The notes under the pieces were generated by a model, which was given only the letters and a program-made list of their open reading frames with translations, did no database searches and was not told the DNA's origin. The translations under genes and the position numbers were made by a program. This document shows, in pieces, positions 1-9,900 of a stretch of 20,556 nt of DNA. Origin of the DNA: Pelomyxa schiedti. Taxonomy: Eukaryota > Evosea > Pelobiontida > Pelomyxidae. The stretch spans positions 1 to 20,556 of the forward strand of contig JAHLWZ010001087.1 in assembly GCA_020536535.1 (NCBI GenBank). The letters run 5' to 3'. Position 1 is the first letter of the stretch. Every line of letters starts with the position of its first letter.

Positions 1-3000
1 ACGTAGTCCGAGGAGAGCTCGGTGGGGACCGAGAAATTGAAGGCGGAGGGTCTGGCATCGAAGGTGGGGGCACGGATGAAGCACGGACCAGGGTGTAGGG
101 GGAAGCTAAGATGGGGCTGTTATTGTTGTTGTTGTTGTGGTGTCCGCCGCTCGTCCGCAACGCGGCAGTGGATGAAGCCACATGCTGGGCCGGCACAGCG
201 GAAATGTTGGATGAGTGAGATGGAGCTCTTGCATAGGAAAAAAAGGGATTCACACAACTATTTTCCTTGCATAGCAAGGCGATTACACGGAGTGCCTCTC
301 GAACAAAGGTCAAATCTTGGTCAGAGATAGAGTGGATCAAAAGATCGAGCAGGGGTTGGTCCACGTACTGCATGCATAGCACTTCGAACATGAGTATGCT
401 TTCAATTTTATGAATCAGATTCATAAAATTGCACACCATCACTAAGAATCGTTCCGAATGCTGCTAGAACAGAACGACAAAGCATAATGTCTGAGCGCTT
501 AATTAAAATGGATACACCTAGTTTCAAAAATCCCATTTGAACCACCTTCTGAGAAACGGGACCTGTACAAAAGAATAAAAAAAAGGACTACTTGTGACTT
601 CTCACCATTGTGAAGACATATGCCTGCAATTGCACGAAAGGCGGCAGTTTGAATTCTCAAGTTCCCTTTTGAAAATAATGGCTTGACGATTTCCAAGAGG
701 TGGCTTGCGGCAGTCATGTCACACAAAAATCTTTCTGTGCATACAATTAAAAAAAAATTACACGAGCAATACGAGAACAAACTTTCATGGAACTTCGCCA
801 GCAAATAGATATTAACTAAAACAATTTCGGATATATCTTCCCGAGGAACGCATGATGACAGAAGAAAAATGCACTGCTTGAATTCGTCGAGATTATCAAA
901 CACTACAATCAAGTGTGAGTTCAGGGGGATATGAGTTCACAGTTTCTGTGGGTGATACCCATTTTTGAGGCCTTCAGTGCAGTACTCATGGAGTTCAAAA
1001 CAGGCAACACTGGTTTCCCTGTGTTTAAAGCCTGTGAAAGGTCGTGAAGAAGTTGGAGACTTGCAGAGAGTGGCAGCCCTTGTGCGGCAACTGCTGTCCC
1101 CCTGTTTTTTTTGGGAGCCATGCCACCCGGAACTTGATCTAAATTGGGTCGTTTCGTTCCAGCCAGTGGCACCTGGAAATTTTGGTACCGTCTACATAGT
1201 AGGTAAAGCGCTGCATACATCGACAGGATTTGGTGCACCATATACTCTATATAGGAAGCCTTCAGGAAGCTCTGGGCTCTTTGGCTCTTCAGGCTCTGGA
1301 ATGACAAATTCTACATGCTCTGTCACTTTCTTGGATTTTTGTGAACGTTTCTTGCCAGATGCAGAACTGGTTGGAGACACCGTCTGTGGAGATGCCTACC
1401 AGCAATTAAACACTAAAAAACCTCTATGGATGCATACAGCACTTTCTTTTGAGACGGAATCCATAACAGTTCTTCTCAAATTTGAAAGAAATGGGTATTT
1501 AAGTAATGGGTGGGCTTCTGTTTGCAATCTGTCACACAGTTGCAGGTAAATCGTTATGTCTTGCATTAGATTTGGATAAGTGCTCTTCTGGATTAAGTCC
1601 AGTGCAGAAGCTTTGTCCTCTTCAATTATGGGTCGTATTTCAATGAGCCTCCCAGAAACCTCTTTCAAGTTGGCCTCCAAGAATTGGAACTGTGTCTCGT
1701 AACTGTAGCAGGTTGATGAAAATATGCAAGTGGAAGGATCACACTTGAGCAATGTTGTACCCCAGTATATTTTACACGCAGCTTTTATTTCAGATGGATC
1801 ATTGACAAAATCCACAGTGTAGACTTGGGTTTTTCCCTTTTTTGAAAGTAAATTCACCTGTTTTTTTGGAGGAGGAATACCTTTGCTGTTCTGTTCAGTC
1901 TTCCCAAAGTTTGAATGACATTGCTTCCATTCAAAGGTTTGTCAATGTACAGTGCACTTAACTATTCACAAACGGGAGTGAGATACTAGAAGTTTCAGTA
2001 CGAGACATACCCTTGGTTCATCAAATCCTGTTTGCAGTTTGTCTGCAACAATTATCATGCGCACATTGGATTGCGGACGTTTCAAAACAGATACAATACC
2101 ACTTGACGCATTGGCGAACCTTCAAACACCTTGGATCACAAAGGTAATTCTGAAAAAGGAGAAATTACCTGGAAAACTCTTTATTGACCTCATAGTCAGT
2201 CTCTGAAAGCTTTTTGTCACCAATGGAAAATGGAGAGAAAGCGCCAATCACTCCAAATCTCTACAATCCATGAGCTACTTCTCACTATGACATCAATTCA
2301 ATAAAAAAAGAAGGGAAAAACCTGTGCACAGGGGAGGGCCTCAATCTGGGCTCGTAGGGAATTCAAGTATGCTATCACTAGCTTCCGTGAACGAACAACA
2401 ATCATACCAAGTCCTTGGAAGCTGGGATTGTCAACAACAGCCATGGTCTTGAGGAAGTGGGATAGGATTATTTTTGTCTTGGCTTCTACTATCTGTACGG
2501 CCAATTAATTAGCGTTAAAGCAGTAAGGAGGAAACTCACATTCGTGGACGAATGCTCAGCACTAGTCTTATCCTTGTGCAAAGTAATCGATTCGAAATTG
2601 GTCAAAAATTCCAAGATGACACCATCACTGGGATGTCGCTTAGCTCTTTTCAAAGAAAATGTTAAAGGAAAAGTACTGTAGTGCATCTGCAACAGAGTAT
2701 GTGTGAAACGGTCCAAGGAGTGAAGTTCCCTTGACCCTTCTGCCAAACATCTCCAAACTTTTAGCACTCGGAGTGGATGTAAAAGAGAAATAGGTGATGA
2801 AATTGGATTGTCGAGCTTCACCCGTGAGGGAACCTTGGCACACTGGTGAACAGCTTGACAGGAGAACGGGGGTATTGTCTTACCATGGAGCCTATCCGTG
2901 AGGTTTGCTCCGTGGGATCTGTGAGCTTCATCTGAGATGATTGCTATAGTGTCTGGTGAATATGGCTTGTGAAGCTTTCTCAACTCCTTTTCAAGAACAG

Positions 3001-4091
3001 AGAATTTTTGCATTGTGGAGATGATAATCTTGGGATTGCTGATTTCAACTTGTGGTATCTTCAATATTTCTAACAGCTCTTTGGTATCTTGAGGTCGATC
3101 AAAGAAGCATATTGAATTTTTTCTCAGAAAGCTGGTCACCAAGAAAATGTCATGGACACATATGATACTCAATGAATAGTAAAAATGGTACTTACTTGAC
3201 AACTGTATCACCAAGTTGGGAGTCGAGATTCACACGATCATTGACAATAAGAATGATTGAAAAACGCCGGCAATTATGAATCTTCACGTAGAGTTCAATT
3301 AAAGCATGGAGTAGAGATTTCTCACTTTCAGTTTGAACAAAAGTGTTGCCAGAGCAGCAATAGTCAAGCTTTTACCACTTCCAGGGGAATGTTGGATAAG
3401 ATAGTTTTTACGCAACCCTACAGCAGTCCCAACCAGATCCACTAGTAATCACAATGAGAGGAAACTCAGTACAGAGTGTTGAGTCGTGCATACAAAGTAA
3501 TTTCTGTAGACATTCTATCTGATGTCCTCTTGGTGTAACCTCAGCCAACTTCCAAACTTGATCAATTGATGCGGTAATTCCAGCCACTTGCTCTTTTTTT
3601 TTTTTTGGTTTGCTATAAGTTGGCCACTCAATCACAAAAGGAAGAGCAACATCAGCGCCGCCAGTTATATAAAACATGAAAATGACTAACAATGCGAACA
3701 TCAACGCGTGAGAGTGTCAATTTGTTTCATTGAGAATGTATGTCAATCACAATGAAACTCCACCAAATTTGTAACCAAAAAAAAAACCTGCAGATGGGCA
3801 TGAGCTCAGTGCGTTGATTGACACCGTCATCTCCATCGGCGCCGAGACCAATTGGTCCTTACTAGCCCCAGCTCCCCTCTCCACCTCCTCCACGCTACTC
3901 GCCATGCTCGTGCTCGTGCTCGTGCTGCTACTACTAGTAGTAGTGGTGCTACAAGTTGTCGTGGCGGGCGACGGTGACGACGACGGTGGGTCACTGACGC
4001 ACTCGTAGTACTCGTCGCTGGCGCAGTCGTCTTCCACGTAGTCGGCGTCGTCGATGCTGATGCTAGGTGCTGCAGACAGCTGCAGGCCCAG

Positions 4092-4122
<31 letters not shown>

Positions 4123-4235
4123 ACAATCTCGCTGGGCACGAGCACGGGCGACGCCGCCGTTGGGGCTAGATCCCCCGACCCGCCGGTTGCACTCGCAGCG
4201 GCCCCGCCACCGGCACCACTTGCCGCGTCCGTCAT
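1..4235 (-). CDS. HsdR-like (type I restriction R-subunit family) helicase fused to armadillo-like repeats; multi-exon, 3' end outside window
   Basis: I assembled 18 exons, all joining in phase: 4235-3788, 3685-3473, 3441-3326, 3281-3196, 3131-2884, 2842-2677, 2627-2540, 2492-2322, 2260-2169, 2119-2011, 1961-1881, 1836-1438, 1395-1219, 1172-959, 902-783, 734-606, 562-435 and 367-1 (about 1117 residues visible). Residues 1-149 are Gly/Ser/Thr-rich and disordered. The SF2 helicase core shows Walker A HSPGSGKS (about 238-245), VNDRVNLDSQLGD, motif II SDEAH (355-358), motif III FTSTP (391-395), the TGFDEP region, motif VI QTLGRLNR (596-603) and VYTVDFVND. These match, in order, R subunits of the 'NYLIQHSAGSGKS...DRRVLDRQL' class (COG0610). 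The usual N-terminal PD-ExK nuclease is not seen. After about residue 800 come armadillo/HEAT-like helices, then an Asn/Pro/Ser-rich tail. Helicase identity is secure; the exon 1-2 junction and the fusion are inferred from splice phase. No lesions seen. Confidence 0.82.
121..138 (+). repeat. GTT trinucleotide tract (encodes poly-Asn on the minus strand)
   Basis: A run of TTG/GTT units. In the minus-strand frame of the last visible exon it encodes six Asn in a row within the disordered tail after the armadillo-like region. Confidence 0.8.
903..958 (-). other. 56-nt intron linking the helicase part to the armadillo-like part
   Basis: It starts GTATCACCCA and ends GATTGTAG. Splicing is phase 1 and joins ...ALKASKM to VFDNLDEFKQ. 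It avoids the TGA at 918-920 that would otherwise end the helicase gene. It is the sole link between the two halves, so alternative retention would give a protein ending in ELISP. Confidence 0.6.
1837..1880 (-). other. 44-nt intron after helicase motif VI
   Basis: It starts GTATTCCTCC and ends CAAAAAAG. Splicing joins LNRTAK to GKTQVYTVDFVND, which reproduces the arrangement of bacterial homologues (motif VI, Gly-Lys, then a xDFVND motif). Without splicing the frame stops within nine codons. Confidence 0.75.
3132..3195 (-). other. 64-nt intron with canonical GTAAGT donor
   Basis: It begins GTAAGTACC and ends GGTGACCAG on the minus strand. Joining gives DTVVNFLRKNS in phase between the RVNLDSQLGD motif and the segment leading to DEAH. 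It is one of the clearest introns in the window and fixes the strand and the eukaryotic nature of the gene. Confidence 0.85.
3282..3325 (-). other. 44-nt spliceosomal intron in the HsdR-like gene
   Basis: On the minus strand it begins GTGAGAAATC and ends GTGAAG. Removal joins ...LLFKLK to IHNCRRFS..., restoring the spacing between Walker A and the VNDRVNLDSQ motif expected in this helicase family. Unspliced, the frame stops at a TAA. Confidence 0.75.
4091..4122 (+). repeat. CCG trinucleotide microsatellite in exon 1 of the HsdR-like gene
   Basis: About ten CCG/GCC units. On the minus strand it encodes a run of about ten Gly in the disordered leader. Slippage here would change glycine number without breaking the frame. 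Confidence 0.9.
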
Positions 4236-4547
4236 TTTTCTCCTTGGTATTGCTTGTGATTTGAGCTCTGGAAAATGAGGTAAACAAGGAAGAAAGGCGG
4301 ATAACAACTTTCTTCTTTCTCGGCCCAGAACCACAGGAATTCCTGTTGTGAAGAGGGAGGAGCTGGGAGCCTCAGGTTCCGTTGAACACTGAATGTGAGT
4401 GGCAGAAGGGCCGCTCGTGGTATGTTTCTGAAAGAAGTACAAAGCTGGAGCTGAACTGTCCAAAAGGAATCACAAAAAGAAAAATTGGATGAGCAAAATG
4501 CTGTGTGGGGTGGTAATACAATCAAGCAAGCATCATCACCAGGGGCC
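4236..4547. promoter_or_regulatory. Divergent intergenic region between the HsdR-like gene and the SUMO-motif gene
   Basis: About 310 bp separate the minus-strand ATG at 4235 from the plus-strand ATG proposed at 4548. Both 5' UTRs and core promoters should lie here. I see no convincing TATA box or binding site. The plus-strand start is a choice: the frame stays open back to a TGA at 4452, so an unannotated upstream exon is possible. Confidence 0.45.
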
Positions 4548-5999
4548 ATGCAAGAGCCGGCAGGTGGTGCGGTAGTCCCGTCCTTTGTTGCCTCAAATGC
4601 ATTGTCTGATCCACTTTTGGCCTTTCTGATGTGCACACCCCCCCATTGTGGTTCAGTGAGCAAAGCAAAGGTGATGCCAGTGGTGCTGATACGTCACGTT
4701 TTGGAGCACTTCATAGATTCATATGATGTGGTTCTCAGGGTTCGCTGGTTCTAAGGCAAAGTCGGCATCACAGAGGGCAAGGAAGAACAGGGTCACTATT
4801 GTCAGGTTCAGGGTCAGTCCAGATACACCGAGTGCTGGGGGGCTGGAGGTTTTCGATATTCCACCACAAAATGGAGACTGCTGGTTTTTCCACCCAAGTC
4901 ACTACCTGATGGAGAAACCAGTTCCTGGGGAGTAGGGGCTTTTCTCATACACACTGGGAAACACTGTTACCTTTGGCGCTCCAGTAAATTTCCTGGAGAA
5001 ATCAAAGCAGCTGAAGCTTGCCATGCGTGGAAAAACCTGGGTTTGCACTGGGACGGTTCCCTGTGAAGTTCAAGCAACCACTGTGCATCAGCCGGCTATG
5101 TGGATTGTGGTATTTGGCCAGGGGCACCCCTTCTGTGCTGGTTTGCATTTGTGCATACAATAAAATCTCACTCATTCAATACAGAGCGAACTGACTGCAA
5201 AGTAGTCATGGCCCCGCTGCTGGAACTTGCACAGTGCATCATTGAGCAGGATATGAGCACTGCAGTCATAATCAGTACAATGACCTACCAACCTGATCCA
5301 CGCTTCTCCTCAATGAGAATTGACTTTGTTGATCTCCTGCAGACTTTCACAGGTCAGGCGGTAACGATCAGCAAGCCCAGTGCCTGGATTCAAATACATG
5401 GTGATAGTGAGACTGCTGAAAGGGCTTTACTGAGAATGCAACCCAATGGAGGATGGAAAGTTGTTCTACTCGCACGAAGGAGCAGAGCAGTGTACATTGT
5501 TACCTCGTCATTGGGTACACGCACCATCGAGACCGTAGAGTCAAGTGAGGCGAGGTTCATTGCACCAGTTTGTGGGTTCCCTTTCTGGTTTCTTGTCTCC
5601 AAGTTCAGGGATCATATGTACTACTGGCTGCAGAACGAGTACCAATTGTGGGACTGCAGGGTGAGTATAAAAGAGCAAAGGGCAAAGGTGGAAAGTGAAA
5701 AAGCATACATCGGAGGCACCGAGAGTCACCAACAAGGAGCATCAGATATAAATCAACAGAGAGATGACGACAAGGAGAGTGAGGTGAAAAAGGTGAAGCT
5801 TGAGGTAATAAAGATAAAGATTGAGGACAACAAGGAGGAACATGAGGGAAGAATAAAACGTGAGGATGACATGATCATGCAGATTGAGGACACTGGAGTG
5901 AAAAGTGAGGATGACGATGACAATGTATTTTTTGTTGTTCTATTAGAGGGCGAATCAACCATTCTCCCGAACGTTAAGTCCGAGGAATTTAAACTGTGA
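4548..5999 (+). CDS. Protein of unknown fold with SUMO-acceptor/SIM-like acidic tail; one in-frame TAG
   Basis: Three exons (4548-4739, 4774-5140, 5185-5999) join in phase to 458 codons including the final TGA. The second intron is 44 nt. The body (residues about 1-370) alternates hydrophobic strands and Trp/Phe-rich segments (e.g. NGDCWFFHPSHYLMEKP, GGWKVVLLARRSRAVYIV). I do not recognise a family. The last 75 residues are highly charged and contain five consensus psi-K-x-E sites (VKLE, IKIE, IKRE, VKSE, VKSE). A DDDDN-VFFVVLLEGE stretch resembles a SUMO-interacting motif flanked by acids. A TAG at 4933-4935 interrupts exon 2 in frame, and codon character continues unchanged on both sides, so this is a nonsense allele, an error or readthrough. 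The start ATG (context gggccATGc) is an inference. A Trp-rich alternative frame at 4757-5037 was rejected. Confidence 0.6.
4933..4935 (+). other. In-frame TAG in the SUMO-motif gene
   Basis: It lies 53 codons into exon 2 (frame from 4774). Downstream codons to 5140 remain protein-like and join in phase through a 44-nt intron to the long last exon. The overlapping GT at 4932 could be a donor, with an acceptor at 4984, but that 53-nt removal shifts the frame and is not supported. Confidence 0.7.
5141..5184 (+). other. 44-nt intron in the SUMO-motif gene
   Basis: It begins GTTTGCATTT and ends CAATACAG. Splicing joins ...HPFCA to ERTDCKVVMAP in phase 1, and the unspliced frame stops at a TAA at 5161. 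It links the frame carrying the in-frame TAG to the long last exon. Confidence 0.7.
5785..5999 (+). other. Clustered SUMOylation-consensus tail plus SIM-like motif
   Basis: Five psi-K-x-E tetrads within about 70 residues, interspersed with Asp/Glu runs, plus a hydrophobic VFFVVLL core between acidic stretches at about 5922-5945. Psi-K-x-E is the known SUMO acceptor consensus; modification itself is inferred. Confidence 0.55.
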
Positions 6000-6425
6000 C
6001 TTCCTTTCCTCACTTTTGAAGGCGTGAACGGTGGCCACTTGTGCACTTGGAATTCCGGCCCAAAGGGGGTTCAGAAGCAAATTCCTGAAGAACCGCACAA
6101 GCCTCATCGAAGTGCTCTTTACTGTTCAATAATTGTACTGAAGATTTTGAAAGAGTCCATTCCAGATGTGGCCTCATGAAGCAGCACACCGCATGGCAGA
6201 GCAGCCATGGCAGGCTCCATTACCATCGTGGTACTCGTAATATACCTCACATCACATCTCCTCACACCCCCTTATCATCAATGATGGTAGCCACCAATTC
6301 GGGAGGGATCCTGACTGTAGGCAGCCAAGTGTAGTAGGGACCCTCGCTGGTGGCTGGGCGAGATGTCCCTCCCACTGACACGTTGCAGCGCACACGTTGA
6401 TCACGTGGTAACGAGGTTTCCTGCT
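6000..6425. other. Intergenic, no gene recognised
   Basis: Downstream of the plus-strand stop at 5999 and beyond the 3' end of the minus-strand genes. I see no long frame, tRNA-like B box or repeat array. Its right edge leads into a short inverted repeat, GCTTTACA/TGTAAAGC (about 6422-6449, 12-nt loop). Confidence 0.5.
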
Positions 6426-6686
6426 TTACAACGGGAAGCTGTGTAAAGCAACGTTGTTTTCATTGCTCAATTGTGTACAAAGAACACTTTGGGCACAAAA
6501 GAGCGTTTCTTCGTCGTCAAAGAGACCCAAGGGGGGATTGTGATATAATCCTTTGCTTCTCTTGCACGACCATATGGACAACGCTGTTGGCTCCGTGGGC
6601 GCAGTACCGAGGCACTCACGATAAGAGGAGTGCAAATTTGCTTCCACGAAGATGACGTTCCCAAGGAGTGGAGCGAAGCTCTTCAT
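6426..6686 (-). CDS. Small hypothetical protein (86 codons), weak
   Basis: An ATG-initiated frame starting MKSFAPLLGNVIFVEANLH and ending NVALHSFPL. A GTGAGT donor after LHSSY and a CAACAG acceptor bracket a 36-nt segment that is a multiple of three, so the frame is open spliced or unspliced. No family is recognised. It lies 230 bp beyond the 3' end of the mosaic NTPase gene on the same strand and could be its UTR. The only support is an ATG, a plausible donor and an open frame. Confidence 0.25.
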   Translation of the reverse strand: MKSFAPLLGNVIFVEANLHSSYRECLGTAPTEPTALSIWSCKRSKGLYHNPPLGLFDDEETLFCAQSVLCTQLSNENNVALHSFPL

Positions 6687-6918
6687 TGTGTAAAATCTTC
6701 TTCTGCTTCAGAAGTCATCAACAAGAAGTTTTGCCCTTGTATTTGTCTTCCATGACCGGCAAAATAGAAGATTACCGCTTTCTGTAATCAGAGTTTCAAT
6801 TACTTTATACAATAATAAGAGCGAAACAACTGTAGTTGAGTTCTGGCCCAGTTATGGCCATTGCTTCTAATCCCTGTGTGTGAGAATGAAAATCTTAACA
6901 AGTGTGTGCATACTGCTT

Positions 6919-9900
6919 TTATTTCGCAAGGTCAGTTTCTTCTTCAAGGAGACGAATCCGGTCCAGTTGCGCCGGTGACATTGACGTTGTGGCACTACTA
7001 GAACTTGGTGATTGATCAGGAACTTGGAGTTCTTTGATGGCTTCTGTGCCACTCCAAGAGGGATGCTCATCTGTTACTTCATTTGCACTGGGTCTACCAT
7101 GTCAAGGATTGCTTCACCCCCAATGAACTCACTTTCAAACACTTGTTGGAACCTCTCCTCGATTCCGATCTTTGATAACCACAATACAAGGTCTGAAGAG
7201 TTTAAATGCCGTAGATCATCCTGAGAATGAATTAATACTGGTTGTTGAATCGGTAAGGCACATTACCAAAGTAGAGATCGTTGAAGCTGCTTTCATTGCA
7301 GGTTCACTTGTAGTTGGTTTGTTTACTTTTCCTGAATTTGTTGTAGTCACTGCGGCTTCAGGGGGAACTTCCTTTGCCATAGGCTGCTTTGAAATCAGTT
7401 TGCCAGATTCGTATATTGCCTGATAAATCTTCCCTGGACCTTCAATCAAAGTCTGGTGCCATGCCTTGCCCATTTTTCCATCCACCATCATATGAACCAC
7501 CCCTGTACTGCGTGACAAGACCCCTTCCTTCCAGGTCATTAGCTTTCCATTAACCGTCATAAACATCACCATTGGGGCACTTCAGTACTCCTCGTCCCTC
7601 CCTGTTGTAGTCTTTCCACTCACCAGTGTACAGTTGACCATTGGAAAACTGCATTGCTCCTGTGCCATGTCTCTTCTTATTACCACTAGCATCATACATA
7701 AGCTGGCCACGGTACACTACTCCATCAGGAAAATTGCACTCAGCATCCAGGCCCCTCTTTACCGGGATAGAGGGAGGCGGCCTATTCTCAACCTGCGTTT
7801 TTGACTTCAGATTTCCATTTTTATAGGTCACTCTAAATTTCTTCCCTGTTGTGACATCGACCATTGCGCCGTCCCCATCTAGAACAGGGAAATGGCTGTT
7901 GTATTTCGCCTGTATCACAGGGTGGGTTTTGCCAATTTTTTTGGGGGGAAATAACTGCCAAAATGGGAGAACTGTCACGGTGTTTTCCCCAGCACCACAA
8001 AGTCAAAGTGGCTCCAATTGCTGGCAAGTGGCTCCACTTTGAGTAAATTCCCACGTGAACTGACTGGTTTGTCTTCCCGTCCATCACTCTTATTGTCGGA
8101 ACAAAAACCAAAAGCAGCAACGAAAGGATTTTTTATTCAGCCATTTTCACGATGTTTTGTAAAAATAGGCACTCACTTCCGAGCGTCCTGGCGGCTCTGA
8201 GGGGTTGACATTCCCAACTTCAAAAATGAGGCACAGGCCATTTACATTGATGTCAGGATCCGTCCCCACCCGGGTTTGTGAACCTTGTTTATTCAAGGGT
8301 TTTCCACTCCCATACTTTGGTGTCAGGCACTGGAGATCCCCAGTCCCTTCTGCAGTCTGATCAACCCGTAACTGGAAAATAGGCCCTCTTGTCTGCAGTA
8401 CATACGGATCCTTGTTCATCACCTTCTGGAATATCAACCAGAGTTGTGGTTCTGCCGGTGTTGCGTGGTGATTGAATTTGCGCAACACTGTTTCAACATC
8501 AGAGGCTCTGAACGTTTTGCGGTCCTTGGCTTCGACGATCAGGCAACTGCCAGCTTTCATGTCAATTTGAGATTGATCGTCTGTTCTCACCAACTCAACC
8601 ACGTTTACACCGGGAATCGCTTTCAATGATGGCGGGAATATATCATCAGTTGGTGACAGGAAAGGTATCTTCATGTCTTGCATGCTTTTGGGTATTATTG
8701 ACCTTTTTTTGGCTAGTCGCTCAAACTTGTCAGAGCAACGACTCCCGTAGAGGTGGTAAACCAAAGCTGTGAGAAATGGAAGAACCTTTTGGCCCTGCAG
8801 TCCACCACAATGCGAGGCTGCCGCTATAGCCACTCCGGCGTACTGCTCCAGTATCGAGCCATCGCTCTTTGTGCTCCTCTCAGTCTGGGTTTTTACATGT
8901 ATCTGAATTTGAGCATGCAATTCAGGATTCAACCAAGCCTGGCAAAGAGGAATTCCTTCCCTGTTTTCATCCAAGAAGCTGAACTGACATTTGTAATTCG
9001 CACAGAGTGACAGGAACAGAAGCGGTTCGCATTCAATTGTGGGGAAGAATGAGTATGGGTGTGGATATATGTTTCCACACAACTTAGTGGCAGTCAAAGG
9101 AAAGTCCTTGTGTGACTCTTCAACAACGATGCCATCCTTACGCCAGAAGCGCAATTCAAGACCACCACTCTCTTCTTCGGCAGCATCCCTCCTTTGAAGA
9201 TACAGGTATGCAAAGTGTTTGGAGATAACCTCTGAGGCACATTTGATCCCAGAGAAATACATCAGCACCTGTCCAGAACGACCAACTTGGGTTTTGAAAA
9301 TGGAGTTCTTCTTCTGAAGCACTGTCGCTTGCATCACTGCCATGAGGTCATCCATAACCTCCAGTGGTGATAATACGCTTTGAGGGTGTGTAGGCACGGA
9401 ACCCAGAAGTGTCACTTCCAAATGACGCATCATGGCAAGGACAAAGAACCCTCTGCAAGTGACACAGCACTTGCTGACGAAATCAGAAAGTGTAGGGTGA
9501 ATTTCATTGCACTTTGCCAGAATTTGATCATATTTTGGCACCCTTGAAGCTTTCAATGAAATTACTGTTGGAGGCGAAGGTCTTGGGAACAAATGGCACC
9601 ATAGATAAGGGGTGGACTCAATTCGTGACGAGTCTGTGTTGAGCATATTTACCGCTCTGGAGTTTGTGCCAGACAAAATAACAGTGAGACCCAAAGAGCG
9701 GCACAGGTTTCTCATAAACTCAAGTTCTTCCTTCTTATTTTGTCCTGGCATCTCGTCTACAAAAATAACAGGTTTTCTTTGCAACCAGGACCACTTTCCC
9801 AAAAAGTTACTGTTGGTCATTGGACCTGTGATTTGGTGGTTAATCTTTCCCAAAAGGCTATATGGGAGTCTCTGTGCGTATTGGTCCTCTGTTGTATTAC

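Noticed and set aside
22-330. Plus-strand 102-codon frame at the left edge
   Set aside because: It is antisense to the last visible exon of the helicase-armadillo gene, starts from no convincing context and has a low-complexity Cys run produced by the GTT repeat.
1-4235. Bacterial contamination as the source of the HsdR-like gene
   Set aside because: Seventeen short GT...AG introns, each restoring phase and family motifs, and continuity with eukaryotic-type flanking genes argue against it.
3814-4278. Plus-strand Pro/Ser/Val-rich frames over the CCG repeat
   Set aside because: They are antisense shadows of the Gly/Ser/Thr-rich exon 1 of the HsdR-like gene.
4757-5037. A Trp-rich plus-strand frame that at first looked like a MATH/TRAF-type domain
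   Set aside because: The alternative frame has better codon character and joins through a 44-nt intron in phase to the long downstream exon; the Trp excess is typical of an out-of-frame reading.
4933-7552. TAA/TAG reassigned to a sense codon (e.g. Glu), suggested by in-frame TAG at 4933 and TAA at 7550 and 7074 where Glu fits
   Set aside because: Exons of about 690, 740 and 450 codons contain no in-frame TAA/TAG. Natural ends include TAG (15929-15931) and TAA (18956-18958). Isolated lesions or base errors explain the three cases better.
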